DNA of 64,000 nucleotides. Origin: Lophius americanus (taxonomy: Eukaryota; Chordata; Actinopteri; Lophiiformes; Lophiidae). Below, one piece after another: positions 1 to 20,765 of this stretch (position 1 is its first letter; every line of letters begins with the position of its first letter). The stretch is from positions 10,582,501-10,646,500 of the forward strand of contig JBBDHG010000015.1 of assembly GCA_037951165.1 (NCBI GenBank), given 5' to 3'. Below the pieces are notes generated by a model. It saw nothing but the letters and a program-made list of their open reading frames with translations, had not been told where the DNA came from and searched no databases. Both the position numbers and the translations under genes were made by a program.

Positions 1-1290
1 GGCCATAGAAGTGACTCTGTACTGCAAAAATCATATCAAACGTTGGCATACTGAAGATTATTTAATGCAGCATATGACAGCCTAGGGTTAAACCTAAGCC
101 TGACCTCAGACTCCAGAGGGTGAAGTATTTGAACCCTGACCTTTTCTGTGACTGTATACTCATCCGCATTGAACTTCATGGTGTTAAGTGACAAGAGCCA
201 GATTTTATTGTAATTTCCCACTTTTAATCACTACATTCTTTTATGGTAGGCATGGCGATTATTATAGCACGTGAGGACTAACAGAATTATGTTACTTGGC
301 ACGACAGAAAGTCTTATATGGGAGGTACTTAAACTTATTCATTCATTCATCCATTTCATAAGTACGTTCTGTTTTTCTTACTGTTTGAAAACATGCTTAA
401 GCAAACAAAAGGGTTTAAAGGGCTATAAAAACATTGAAAACCACAGATAATTACATTTAAACATTTTGGAATATATAGACAAAGGAGGCAGTATTGTTAT
501 GATACAACAACAGAAGTGGATCCAAACGGTATCAGAAGTTATAATCTGAAAAGACAGTAGTAACTTTATCCGTCAGATAAATGAAGTGGAGAACAAAGTA
601 CAATATTTCCCTCTGAGGTGCATTGGAGTAGAATAATAAGGTAGAATTCAATAAATTAATCAAGTAAAGTACCTCAAACATGTACTTAAATGCGGTAATT
701 GAGTAAATGTACTTAGTTACTGCCCACTGCGGGATGTGACTATGTCATTATTGAAAGTAATAGAACCTAAGGATGAGCAGCAGGACAGCCCTCCTCTCTG
801 AAACAGAGAAGTCATCGGTTATTGTTTAACAGTTTGAGGAAATATGTGTGGGCAGATAAAGCTTCACTGAGTGAGCCATTAAATCGATTACCATCTCTGC
901 TCATTATCATACGTCATCACCTCCATAACTGATAGGTGGACTTCACAGGAGAACTCCCAGCTTGAGTTAATCAGCCACCATTCAGGCCAGTGGATTACAG
1001 CCGAGTTTTATTACAGGAAGATAACACTGATTAGTCCACATCCAGATCACCCAAATAGGCCTAAAAACAGAAGCAACCGCAAGCTGGGTGATTTAGGCTG
1101 CTCCATCAGTCTGTGAGACCCATTTTCAATAACATGTATTTGATAACAACTCCTTGGTCGACTTTAAACACACTGGTCTTTGAAAGAATAACACTTAATG
1201 ATTGAGGGTGCTCACTTTTCTACTTCCTCAAAAATATGTTTATTAGCATTATCGCCAAATGTTCTGAGCCAAGCGGTCAATGTGAGGTCA
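1..1290. other. Upstream intergenic DNA, nothing recognised
   Basis: AT-rich non-coding sequence. Open frames are short and show no recognisable protein family. No RNA gene or clear repeat was seen by eye. Confidence 0.5.
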
Positions 1291-1660
1291 GGCGGTAGTC
1301 ACCCTGGACTGTGATGTTCATGGAAGAAATTCTGATCTAGTGAGAGGATGGAGCAGGTGGAGTTAAACCCGGTTAGGTGGAGGTATGCACTGGAGAAAAA
1401 AGGAATGAAGTTGCAACAAGACAGAATACAAGTGTGAATGAAAGGGGAGGCAGGTGGAACGGTGAGGATACAAAGAGAGGAGGTAAAGAGGATGCAGGAG
1501 TTCAAGTACTTGGGGTCAACTGTTCAGAACAATGGGGTGTGGAAAAGAGGTGGAAAAGTGTTCAGGTAGGTCTCACCACGATCTTGTCATTCTCTCCCAC
1601 TCCTGCTGCAGTCAAAGATAACTCCTGACACTGTTGTCCACTTACTCCATACTGCCTCCA
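1290..1660 (+). mobile_element. RTE-like LINE reverse-transcriptase scrap
   Basis: In one + frame around 1484-1531 the translation contains QEFKYLGSTVQ, the motif just after the reverse-transcriptase palm in the common fish RTE-like LINE. The same family lies on the - strand at 24121-25165. Several frames must be combined to follow the similarity, so the copy is dead. The part after about 1600 (GATAACTCCTGACAC) resembles + strand text of the reversed copy near 24562. The last piece therefore appears to be in opposite orientation to the first. Family placement is from remembered protein motifs. Confidence 0.6.
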
Positions 1661-2452
1661 ATGCAGTAATAATAATCAAATAATAAACAGTTTATTATAA
1701 GAGTCAATGGATAATAGTCATACTTTTTAAATGTCTTCACTTATTATTCGCTGACAATTTACACAAGTAGTATTTCAATATCATAAATTTGATTTGGATG
1801 GCAGCTGAGTGGGTCAGTAGTTTGAGTGTCAGCACTCCATGTCTTAGTTTTTACATGTTTTTATGTATGATCATTTGATGTTTTTTGGCATGGATACACA
1901 GTACTATCAGAGATCAACAGCGAAGGGTCTTTGGTTGATTCATTTTATCAACTGTTTGTGGATTACCACAGATTTCCACATCTGGATTGTTTACTCTTAG
2001 GCCTACCTGTTTTACAAAAATCTGTCCATGACAAGGATTGTTTTAATGATTGTGTTAATGGCAATAATCTTTATCGTACAGATCATCAAAGCGAAGGTAG
2101 TGGAGTAGCTTTTTATTTCAGATGTTATTTTGATGTTTAGCTCGTGTTAACCGAGTCAGTATATAAAGAGCTTAAGCTGTTGAAGTAGAATGATCCAGAA
2201 ATCACAATATGATACTTCAGGGGTATTTCAGTGCCCCGTATGTCCCTAATCATTCATTTTGAACTCTTCTGAAGCTTCTCTCACACCTGAAAAGAGAAGA
2301 ACTAGCATTGGTGGGTGGGCTGAACTGGATCTGGCTTGTAGCTGAATCCGAGACATTGAAAGCACAGGGTAATTATCAAAAATCTCAAATAGTTAACCAA
2401 TTACCCCACAAGAGCCAATCCCAACTGTTTAAAAAGATCTACACTCATTCAA
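1661..2452. other. Intergenic, nothing recognised
   Basis: AT-rich DNA. The frame at 1931-2140 has no recognisable domain and is treated as chance. Confidence 0.45.
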
Positions 2453-2660
2453 TTAGTTTTAACTTCTTCTTTTTCTGGCTGTCCCCTTTAGGGGTCCCCT
2501 CAGCCGATCATCTGCTTATGTGTTTCACATATGGATTTGGCATTGTTTTTACGTCGGATGCCCTTCCTGACAAATCCTTCCCCATTAATACAGGCTTTAG
2601 ACTGGCACTAGAAGTAGACTGGCTTTTTACCCCTTCGTGGCTTGGTTTTAACAAATATTC
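2453..2660 (+). repeat. Dispersed fish repeat, copy A
   Basis: The segment carries the blocks GGGGTCCCC...GATCAT, CATATGGATTTGGCATTG, GGATGCCCTTCCTGAC and GACTGGCACTAG. The same blocks, in the same order, occur at 34427-34712. It resembles the 3' tails of fish non-LTR elements. The open frame at 2308-2676 runs through this repeat and is not a gene. Confidence 0.65.
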
Positions 2661-2752
2661 TTTTCAAATTTGTTGAATCAGACGTCTTCCCTAATGATCT
2701 CAGAGACCGCTGTGTGAAGCCAGTAGTTGAAAAAGGTGAGATGAAGCTATTT

Positions 2753-2781
2753 GTTGAGTAAGCTTTCTTAGCTTACTCAAC
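2753..2781. repeat. Perfect 12-bp hairpin
   Basis: GTTGAGTAAGCT (2753-2764) and its exact reverse complement (2770-2781) are separated by 5 bases. A further partial copy, AGTAAGCTTTCTT, follows at once, which suggests a local template-switch event. Confidence 0.8.
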
Positions 2782-3004
2782 TCTTAGTAAGCTTTCTTTT
2801 TTTGTTGATGTTGAACTTGCCTGGAAATTCTTAATAACTGTATTAATGTAGTAAATAAACATGCTCCTTTACACAAAATTAGAATTGAAAGACGTGATTA
2901 TTCTTGGTTTATAACCGACGTTACCCATCTCCTCCTGAATATAAACACAAAAGTTCTGGATTAGCATCAAATAAGTCAAGCAGAGGCTTCTGAGTATCTT
3001 CAGC

Positions 3005-3930
3005 ATGTTCTGGATTACAGAACAAGAACAGCTTTGTCAACTACAACTTGCTATGAATGCAGACAATACATTACTCAGGTTTTTTACCAACTCATTATCA
3101 GTAAGACCAACATTTTCTGAGAGAACTTTGACTAAAAAGGGCCAAAAGAATGAGCTGTTATCTTCTTTTAAATACTTAGGGCTAATAATTGATGAGCACA
3201 GGTCTTATAAATCACACTTACAATATGTTACAAAAAAAGTTGAAGCTTTTATTACAATTTTCAGAAACAATTCTTGCGTCTCTTTCTGCCGGAGATGAAT
3301 TAGATATTAAAATAGGTGAAATTTACTTTTTTTTACCTATGGGGATGTGTTATATATGAATACTTCATCACAGTACCGACACATATAGCGTTTATCATAG
3401 GGTTTATTACTGATTGTGGTCTTCTTACTCATCACTGTGTCCTGCATTCAGAAGTGAACTGATCTCCATTACATGTACGTGACCTCTGTCACTGGTATAT
3501 ATTCATTTATAAAACCGTTCCTTCTTACTTTTCTTCTCTTTAAATATGGAGATATGTAAATCATAATCTTTATTCTACAGATACCTGGCAATTTGTAGTT
3601 CCCAAAGTCCGACAAGGATTGGGAATTAAAGCTTTTATGTTTTCAGTTCCTAAATGATGGAATAAATTCCAATTTAATCTCCATCTTCAAATCCTTTTGA
3701 TATTAAATTAATTTAAGGGTTTTATGAAATCTCTTGAATCCATGTTGCCTTTGTGTTTTACACGATGCTTTAAATCTTCATTTCCAGATGTCTGGTCTGT
3801 ATGTTAATTGTTTTTCTCATTGAAACTATGGACCTGCTCCTCTTTGCCTGGTCCTCCTCGTAAAAGAGATCCCTGATCTCAACGGAACCAACCTGGTTAA
3901 ATAAAGGATTAAATAAAAAATTAAAAATGT
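3005..3930 (+). mobile_element. Decayed LINE, C-terminal reverse-transcriptase part and 3' end
   Basis: The open frame at 3005-3298 includes FKYLGLIIDEHRSYKSHLQYV. This is the segment after the reverse-transcriptase palm of non-LTR retrotransposons, where FKYLG is followed by a conserved fixed-length block. Further on, around 3595-3680, a broken frame gives a typical LINE C-terminal stretch. The end (3880-3920) has the CCTGGTTAAATAAAGG tail seen on many fish LINE copies. No complete ORF survives and 5' truncation is evident. Confidence 0.65.
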
Positions 3931-4020
3931 AGTATATCATTTTGTAATATTGCTTTGAGTGAAATGATGCATATAAATATAGAATTGTTATTTTCTTATA
4001 TTGTATATTACAGATAGGTT

Positions 4021-4284
4021 ACGCAATGGAGCGGTTTGCAGCTGAGTCTGGGCTCAGCCTTATTAGTGATAAGGAGGTTTTCCAGGAAAGGAGACCTCGG
4101 GGTAGACGGAGCACTCGCCGGAGGGAGTATATATCTCAGCTAGCCTGAGAATGCCTCCAGATCCCCCAGAATGAGCTGGAGAGTGTTGCAGGTGAGAGGG
4201 ATGTCTGGAAAACCCTTTTCAGCCTGCTCCCAAAGCGACCCAAACCCGGTTAAGCGGAAGGAAATGGATGGACAGATGGATAGG
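4021..4284 (+). mobile_element. LINE 3' end, same family as the 25.4-27.1 kb copy
   Basis: The broken frame gives RRPRGRRSTRRREYISQLA followed by ELESVAGERDVW, then a stop and AAGCGGAAGGAAATGGATGGA. This is the C-terminal end and tail of the fish LINE whose reversed copy at 25407-25631 reads RRPRGRPRTRWRGYISRLA. The copy is heavily 5' truncated. Confidence 0.75.
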
Positions 4285-4914
4285 TTTATGGATTCATACC
4301 GAAATAAAAACAATATTTGGAATTGCATAGTTTCGCTAATGCAACATGACTTTGTTTATGAAATGCATGATAGGCCTAATTGTACCTATTTTTTTGGGAC
4401 TGATTCACATAACTAAGATAAGAAAATGTTGATGTTTGGTATGAAACAAAGGAGGAAAAAATTGTTGTATTTGTTGTAATCACCAAAATTACAACTATGA
4501 TATATGTTACAAGTAAAACCAAAACTCCCGTGTAACATATAGTATATGTGAAATTAGAAATATCTGACAATGGGCGGATTTTCTAAAATGATTTCAGAAA
4601 CCTAGATTAACATTGTTTAAATGTTGGTGACATGTTTTTTTAAAATAAATAATATAAACAATATCTTCAATCTTATTGAAGGCAGATCATTTATATATAT
4701 GTAGTTCTCACAGGACTGCAGTACTACAAAAACCTGCTATGAGTATTTTATAGATTAGAATACTATACACTATATATAAATGTACACATTTAACACATCA
4801 TATCCTACACAATAAAAACATGCCTCAGCTGTGTACTTAACACTTTAATGAACTGCTCAAATGTTTGGTTAGCTCATTTTGTGTCATTATTTCTTGCTGA
4901 AGAATGTGTGCCAC
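4285..4914. other. Intergenic, nothing recognised
   Basis: AT-rich DNA with only short chance frames. Confidence 0.45.
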
Positions 4915-5065
4915 TTGACTAAGTCGGTTTAGGATATGACCCAGAAGCAGCATGTATATGTTAAAGAGTAAGGGGCCAAGGATGGAGCCCTGGGGAAAAG
5001 CACAGGTCAAAGGTTACCAAGGTTGAGGGAAATTTACCACGACTATTGAGAAAAGTCCTATTTGA
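4915..5065 (-). mobile_element. LINE reverse-transcriptase scrap
   Basis: Read on the - strand, about 4930-5000 gives PQGSILGPLLFNIYM. This is the conserved motif shortly before the catalytic YADD box in L2/CR1-type non-LTR reverse transcriptases. Only about 150 bases are recognisable. Confidence 0.7.
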
Positions 5066-5370
5066 TGTGTAGGAGTAGGTTTTTACCGTTATGTTTTCAC
5101 TCCTGTGCATTTGTCTATTTTTGCCCAGGACCAGGGAAAAAACTAAATATTTAAATAAAATGTTTGTGATGCTATATGTTTCATAGAATTAAAGATCAAA
5201 TAAAATCAAATAAATAATAATAAGCCCTTTGGAGTTTTGATGTCATACCGTGGCTATTACTACCCTTGTTCCTTTGATTTTCCTTTGGGGTTGGAGCTGG
5301 GTGCTCAGTGGGCTGAACAGAGAGGCTGAAGTGGAAGACACAGGAGATGACTGGCTACAGAATATCTGAG

Positions 5371-5925
5371 ATACTCGGAGAGTTTGTTGGAGTTGTTTGT
5401 AGATTTAGAGGGTGGCAAAAATCCACATTCATTTTTCTAAACCTACGGTCCAACTAGTGCTATGTTCCTTTGATGTTTTATACTGGAGATGAACAGGAAA
5501 TGACAAAACAATGTTTAAGCGTAGGTTCAAACTTAGGTTTTGGATCTTTGCCGAGGTTTCCGCTCTCTGACTCCTTTTTCAGTGATTTTAATTTATTCTA
5601 TTCTAAATTATGCAAAACACGTAACATCACCAAAATGTAATCACCACTACGATATGCCAAAACCTACCTACAGGAAGTGACTCAATAATGTCTGTTTACT
5701 GGAGAGGAACAGGAAATGACACAACTCTCATCATAAAGTGTAAAACCTCTTTACGATTCTATTATGCAGATTAATATTCAGACAGTTTGTTGGGGTTGTT
5801 GGTAGATTCAGAAGCTGGTAGTAACTCAGACATTAAAGGAGAAATCTGCATGTTTTTTTCTTCAAAATGTTTAGGTAGCCTACTATTGTGCCTCTCAGAG
5901 GTTTGCACTCTCTGAGAGGGTTTTC
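5371..5925 (+). repeat. Diverged internal duplication
   Basis: Three short blocks occur twice: AGTTTGTTGG(A/G)GTTG at 5380 and 5781, ACTGGAGA(T/G)GAACAGGAAATGACA at 5480 and 5699, and GAGGTTT(C/G)C(G/A)CTCTCTGA near 5554 and 5898. The spacing between copies differs, so this is an old rearranged repeat, not a clean tandem. Confidence 0.5.
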
Positions 5926-6119
5926 TGAGTATGACTCTCTGTCATACTTTGTCTTCAGTAGGATTTTGAAAGCACAACTTTAACTTCCAGTAGAGTATAT
6001 TTTCAAACTTCTGTATAAGTACTTGTGCTCATGTAAAGTATTTGAATACTTCGTCCGCCACTGGCCACACTGGAGAACAGACCCTCCTGAAAGACAATCT
6101 CTACCCTTCTGTCGTCGGA

Positions 6120-6484
6120 TCTTTGGGACCCTCGATTGGAGCGCCACTACTCCAATCACAAACGGCTTCGGGCCACCTGCAGGAAGTTGACCATCCACTT
6201 ATCTCCTCCCTCCTGCTGCTGCCAGATAACAGTCCAAACAGTTGGAACGAGTAGCAGCCAGTCCACCAGCGCAAACGCATGACCCTCTAACGGTCTCCTC
6301 CACAGCCCGCAGAGACTCCACTGCGCGTCCACGGGTCAGGCTGGAGCTCCAGAGGAGATCGCTTGGATGGGAAGAAGTTCTTCTGATATAGTTTAGACAA
6401 ATAGGAAGCCTTCCTCTTAGAGAAAAAGGAGGGGACCGCCTTCCGTTAATTCAGTTCCACTGCGCAACGAAGGCAAGAACCACA
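6120..6484 (+). promoter_or_regulatory. hhex: hhex promoter and 5' untranslated region (putative)
   Basis: This is a GC-richer stretch directly upstream of the hhex start. Two CCAAT boxes lie in opposite orientations, ATTGG at about 6135 and CCAATCA at about 6152. No convincing TATA box is seen at a fixed distance. The transcription start cannot be placed from sequence alone. No in-frame ATG lies between 6411 and the chosen start. Confidence 0.45.
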
Positions 6485-15275
<8,791 letters not shown>

Positions 15276-16505
15276 CTCTGGACCAGGAGCTGGCACTGAC
15301 ACTAGACTCCATACGCCTCTCAGCTGGTTCACTTTCAGGCGTAATTCCCAGTTCTGCATTCCTGCGGAGAATTGCCTGTACCTGTTTGGCCAAACAAAGT
15401 ATGCGTCCTGTAAGTCTCTTTATAGGATGACACACTTTTACCACACTCAAAGAATAAGAAATACTTGAGGAAGCTATGTGGAAACTCCCATTTCCTTTAA
15501 TGCTCTGCTAACATTCTTTGCACTGTCCAGGTATTCTTTGCCTCAATTTGGATAAATCATGTAAGCTACAGTAGTTCCACATGGTTAAAGGGGTGTCTTT
15601 CAGCGCCAAGCAATGTTGGGCCAATTGAATTTATTTGGGTTAGATAAACCCCACTCTACTACAAAATTAGACCAACTAACTGTAATAAAATTGAAGTTGG
15701 ACCTAATCTTACTAACTATATTAAATCAACTCTAATTAATTTCATTGCGCCTAAACCCAGTTACCAAGTTGAATCATAGATTTAATAGATTAAACTGACT
15801 CAACCCATGTTTCTTAGGTTGGACCAAAATACAGTAATTGCTGGTTACCAAAAGAAACCCATTAAATCGTGTTGAATGAATAAAGTTTATTCATAGAACT
15901 ATATTTTTGTATGCCGTATTTTGGGATGTCTTCTCTCATCATTTAGAATTTCATGTATGAATTTACAGCCTTCTGTCTGAAACTTTGTTTAAGGGATCAG
16001 TGAACCCGTGCTAAAGTCATTACATACTCTTTCGTTACCCTTGCGCCACAGCATGAATGACCTGAGTGAAATAACAGGATCATTACTCAGCAGACAACAT
16101 TAGGTTAATAAAATGGTGTTATCGGCACATACTTCATTTTGCCATGTTTCACGGTGAATATTTGATGAAAATTTTATTTTTTATTTTGCAAAGGAGGTGC
16201 ATGCATTTATCTGCAAGGATGCAGTACTCTACATAACACCTGCACCAGGGCTGATAAACATTGTGACGACAAACAGGAACACAGGATAATGAACCTCCTG
16301 TAGTGTAAGATAGGACTCTCACCTGGTTCTGTAGATATACCGCTCTGTTGTTTGTTACTGCTATGACAGCTGTCCGTCTATAGATTGGTTTCTCATGTAG
16401 TTTTGATGATCTTAAGTTTGGGGGTCATGGCCTTAGAAGTTCTACTTGTGAAATAATCAATGTTGTGCAAATAATGTGTTGTTTGGTGAAGTGATATGTA
16501 ATAAA
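15276..16505 (+). terminator. hhex: hhex 3' untranslated region with two candidate poly(A) signals
   Basis: AATAAA occurs at 15879-15884 and at 16500-16505, and either could end the transcript. The stretch 15590-15885 is an AT-rich dispersed repeat (GTTGGACCAA and AAACCCATTAAAT blocks), so the first signal lies at the edge of repeat-derived DNA. Confidence 0.5.
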
Positions 16506-16764
16506 CTATTTTTGTGGTATTATTTTCTATACATTTCTTTCCACTTCTGGATAGCTAAGCTTGAAAATGACTCACAAGAAAAAAATCATTCAATATTTAT
16601 GTCATCTTTAATGTCTTAAAAAAGAAAAGCAGGACTCCCTTCACTAACTAATGACAATATGACACCTGGTTGAGGACATTTCAGTGGGACATCATAGCCG
16701 GCCTATAGTGTAACATAAAATGGCAAAATATATTACTTCACTTAAACCGACAAAAATGGACTTT

Positions 16765-17267
16765 ACACCAATGAGCCATAACATTCTAACCGCTGACAGG
16801 CAAAGTCAGAATAACAATCGTTATCCTATTACTATGTCATCAGACATCTGTCCGTGGGTCGAATGTAGAAGACAGCAAGTGAATATTTTTTCCTGAAGTT
16901 AATCTTGGATAAAGTAAAAATGGACAGGCATAAGGATCTGAGTGACTTTGACAAGAACTGAATTGTAATTGCCGAGTCAGAGCATCTCTGATCAGTCAGA
17001 GATGCTCTGAACGGTGTTCCTAATGCTCCTGGTTTTCAATGGTTAGAACCTACCAAAGTGTTCTAAGGAAAAACAACTAGTGAACTTGGGAAAGGGTCAT
17101 CGGCGCTCAACCGCCCTGATTCTCATGGGGAATGATGGCTAGTCCATGATGCCTGAACCCATTGAAGAGTTACTGTGGCAGAACTTACTGAAAATAGAAA
17201 GGCATCAAAACATATAGTGCAACACAGAGCTGTGTTAAAGGAAGATTTAATGTTATGGCTGCATGTG
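16765..17267 (+). mobile_element. Internally deleted Tc1-like transposon
   Basis: Inverted ends AGCCATAACATT (16774-16785) and AATGTTATGGCT (17249-17260) bound a roughly 500-base element. Inside, an ATG at 16920 starts MDRHKDLSDFDK, the N-terminus of a common fish Tc1-like transposase, and stops after 13 codons. Later transposase blocks survive only as broken similarity. The DD34E catalytic domain is missing, so it is a non-autonomous relic. Confidence 0.8.
16977..17010. repeat. Perfect 15-bp hairpin inside the Tc1-like element
   Basis: TCAGAGCATCTCTGA (16977-16991), loop TCAG, then the exact reverse complement (16996-17010). One arm matches the transposase sequence expected here, and the other is an inverted copy. 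Confidence 0.9.
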
Positions 17268-18190
17268 AGAATAAGATTGGGACAGTGACCATCTGTGCAT
17301 TTTAAAACCCATCTACGCAGATTTTTTCAGTAGCTGCCAGCACCATTGTGTGAGACTGCCACGTGTTTTTTGTGATTTTGGTTCTAGTAAAATCTGATTT
17401 AATCACAACCTGTCGGTAGGTCTGAGTCTCAGTATTTTCTTAAAGTAAGTGGGGACCCTCTCTGAGCAATCATTTGTTTTCACTCTGGTTCCAACCTTCG
17501 GGATTACAATGCAGGATATATCAATATTTCTGTATTAGTTCTGTAATAAAACATTTAAAAGCAAAATGATTTGGGGTGGGAGCTTCAAGAACAAGAAATA
17601 AGGGTTCCTTTATATAAATAGAATAGTTTGTTCCATTAAGAGTTATTAATATTAATGATGATGTTGATTATTATAAAAATTATTATTACTAGAGGCTACA
17701 ATACAAAACATATCATTTTTAAGGATTGTGAATAGTTCAATTTACTTTACAGTAAAGTAAATAGTATGGTTATCAAGAAATAAAATGTAATGTAACATAA
17801 TAAATGATTCCTTACAAATAGAGCAGCTTTTCTACTTAGCCTAAATCAGTTTTATTGTGAGGAAATTCTAATCATCCGAAGCAAATTACTCACAATGTGA
17901 ATGGCCATTTTCCATAGCATTATATGTGGCCATCAGTTTATAAAGGATTCATAAAATTAACATATTTATGAAGTTGCACAATGGATACATGTTTTACATT
18001 TTTAGATTAAGTCCATGTTTGTAGTTGCAACTTAAAATTAAAACTTGTTAGATCAAAATATGATTGATTTGAGAAAGCTTTACAGACTTTAACTTTGCTT
18101 AGATTAGACATGTAAAACAGAATAAACATTGTTCAGCAAAGCAAAATAAATAAAATTGTGAATATGAAATAAAAACTTTATGTTAATAAG

Positions 18191-18295
18191 TTTAGTTAGC
18201 TGGACACTCGTAATCCATGATCGTGTCGTGATTACCCAATACAATAATTTTATTTGCACACAGGTCTGCTATTTTTCATCTCATTAATATTAATG
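18191..18295 (+). repeat. Dispersed repeat, copy 2 (pairs with 7411-7510)
   Basis: Shares TTTAGTTAGCTGGACACT and a diverged body with the hhex intron 1 segment. The two copies flank the downstream three coding exons of hhex. Confidence 0.55.
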
Positions 18296-19915
18296 ATAAC
18301 GTCTAACACACGCTAGTTTGGTGGATATTATTAGCATATCTGTATTGAGTAAATTCAAAGAATGACTTTTTGAATGAACTAGAATGAGAGCAGAGTGTGG
18401 ATGAAAGACTAATCATGAGTGTAAACAGTCCATTAGTCATTATCTGTGTTTTTACAAATGACTGTCACAAATATTTGGTTGGACATGATATTTCCACCCC
18501 CAGCCAATGGTGTTCTTGTTTCTCGAACAAAATGTTTTTGGTTCCATTCTGGCGCCATTGCTCCTGTCCCTTAGCCGTTCTTTTACTGTAGACACAAAAA
18601 TATACTGGTTCCAAATCAGGTGCTGGCTTCCAACCAGCGCTGGCCCTGCCTTTGTGTAAAAGAGCTTATAGATAACAAGAACCAATCAATATGCTTTATA
18701 AAGAGATTCCAAACTGCTGGGAGAACTTTCCAAAAACATGAAATGTCCGAAAGTAAAGACATATCAAATTTGTTGTCACTATCTGAAGAATAAGTGCTAG
18801 ATAAGTAAAGGCCAAATCAAAGATGGAAAACAAAAACCATGCTGCCGTTTAACTGCCTACTGATTCCAGAAGAATCAAAGGCAGCCACAGATCAGCAAAC
18901 AGTTCAGTCCATGTCAATGGTCGCCCCATCACCACATTCAACTTCGAATAGCTTATCATTGAGCTCTCCTGCAAACACTGTGAGTGGGAGTTTTTCAGCA
19001 GGTAGATTAGGTTAATGATTGAGTGAACCCTCAGAATGGCAACGACAGCAAAGAGATAGCCCTGGACTAATAGTCATACAATATGTCTGCAATATTAAAG
19101 TCATTTTTAATATAGAAGATCTATACAGCTGTTAATGCTCGTTGAATGTGTTGAGGGAGTATAGTGCAAATTTAGAGTTTTAGACAATTAAAGCTAATTG
19201 CTCTCCTAACTTTGTTTGAGTTACATTGGAAGAGTTCAATGGCATCACACATACGCCACTATTCCAAAACCAACAGTATGCACATCGATCTGGGTCTCTG
19301 TATTGTGTAATGGTTCACAAATTGTACAGGGTTAAGTCAACATCTGGAGGCATAACACACACAGATGGTGGGTGAAATGTTCTTCAGATAAGTAGTCGAT
19401 TCCAAAGGGCCCATCTGATCTGGTCAATTAATACACAACACACACCCACGCACACACAAATCCTCAAGATCTGGGTTAAACAGCGTGCTCACAGTCAAAA
19501 ATAGTCATTTCGGTTTTTAACATTAAATCCAACTTGATGACAGCTCCTATAAGTGCTTGAATAATATTTTTGACAAATTTCAATCAGACACAAAGGCGTT
19601 GATGAGACATCTTCAATCTTTCACCCTTTTGCCTCATTAGTGACATTTTTGCCCTTTCCCCTTGTTAGGCTTTCATCCTGGCATCTTGGCTTAAAAATAG
19701 TTTTTTTTAAATATTTTTCTATCTGCGGGTGCCATTTCCTAATGTTATGTAAATAGGAACAATACATGCCATCCAAAATCATAATATAAAACTTGAAAAT
19801 AAATTAATATTTGTTGTGATCAGGATTGAGAGATAAATTCACAAAGTCAGTCAAAGTCTAAATTTATAAAAATTCTATGGCAAAATCAGGAAGGGAGACA
19901 ATTATGTCCATCTCG

Positions 19916-19950
19916 AAGTGGCGAAGAACGTTGATGCTTCTTCGCCACTT
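19916..19950. repeat. Perfect 13-bp hairpin
   Basis: AAGTGGCGAAGAA (19916-19928), a 9-base loop, then its exact reverse complement (19938-19950). The stem is GC-richer than its surroundings. Confidence 0.9.
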
Positions 19951-20616
19951 TTGTTCTAATACTGAATGAAATAGGAGAATGCTTCTAATCTGTGTTATTT
20001 CCGATCATTAACATATCCATCGCCGCTTTAATAACAACAAAAACAAAAATCTAATCTTTAGAATATGAAAAATATAATTATTTTTGTAATAAAAAATATT
20101 TACTATTACAAAGCTGTATTCAATGGGTTTAAACCTAAAAATAGATATATTTTTGGCCTCCCTGTTTAGGTCTGGTTGGCCACCAGACTGGAGCTGCCAG
20201 GCTCCTGCTTGGTCATCAGTTCATCCTGGTTCCTGTGGTTCCCCCCTCTGATTTCCCTGGTTCCTCTTCTGTTCAGCCTCAGGCTGCAGGCTCGGGTCAC
20301 AGATGTGGTTTCACACACCTGCCCACCAGCTTCGACTTGCAATACATCTACAATGATCTACAATTTTTCCACTAGCAGCAGTATAAGGTCCTGTTCATTC
20401 CACACCGACTTTGCATTTTCCTTTACAATGCAACAAAATCCGTGTTCAGACAGCAACGATCTTCATAGGCATGGATTTGAAAACACCAAATGCTGAAATG
20501 TATGCAGGGCCAGTATTTGGTGGCATTCCCTTTTCAATATCAACAACACAGAACAAGACTGACCAGGAAGTGTCGATGATCTCGTCTTATCACAGCAATG
20601 GTTTAGTAATTCTACA

Positions 20617-20765
20617 TAAGCCGCATGGTGGCACATTTGGTAGCACAGCTTTGCCTGTCTGCGAGATGTATTCTGCCTCTCGGCTAATGTCAGCTGGGAA
20701 ATGTTCCAGCCCCCCTATGAACCGGAACAGGGTAAGCGGTCACAGAAAACGATTGAAAAAAAACC
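20617..20765 (+). repeat. Short interspersed fish repeat, internally deleted
   Basis: Begins GCATGGTGGCACA...GGTAGCACAG and ends with CTAATGTCAGCTGGGA, TGTTCCAGCCCCCC and GGTAAGCGGTCA. These are the hallmark blocks of an abundant fish repeat of the type CGGCACGGTGGCGCAGTGG...GATAGGCTCCAGC...AAGCGG. The open frames at 20176-20770 pass through it and are not genes. Confidence 0.7.

Larger units (their letters stand above)
17268..20616. other. Intergenic, mostly featureless
   Basis: AT-rich sequence apart from the repeat at 18191-18295 and a hairpin at 19916-19950. Short frames (for example 18397-18591) have no recognisable domains. Confidence 0.45.

Noticed and set aside
2308..2676. 122-residue + frame
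   Set aside because: Runs through a dispersed repeat shared with 34427-34712.
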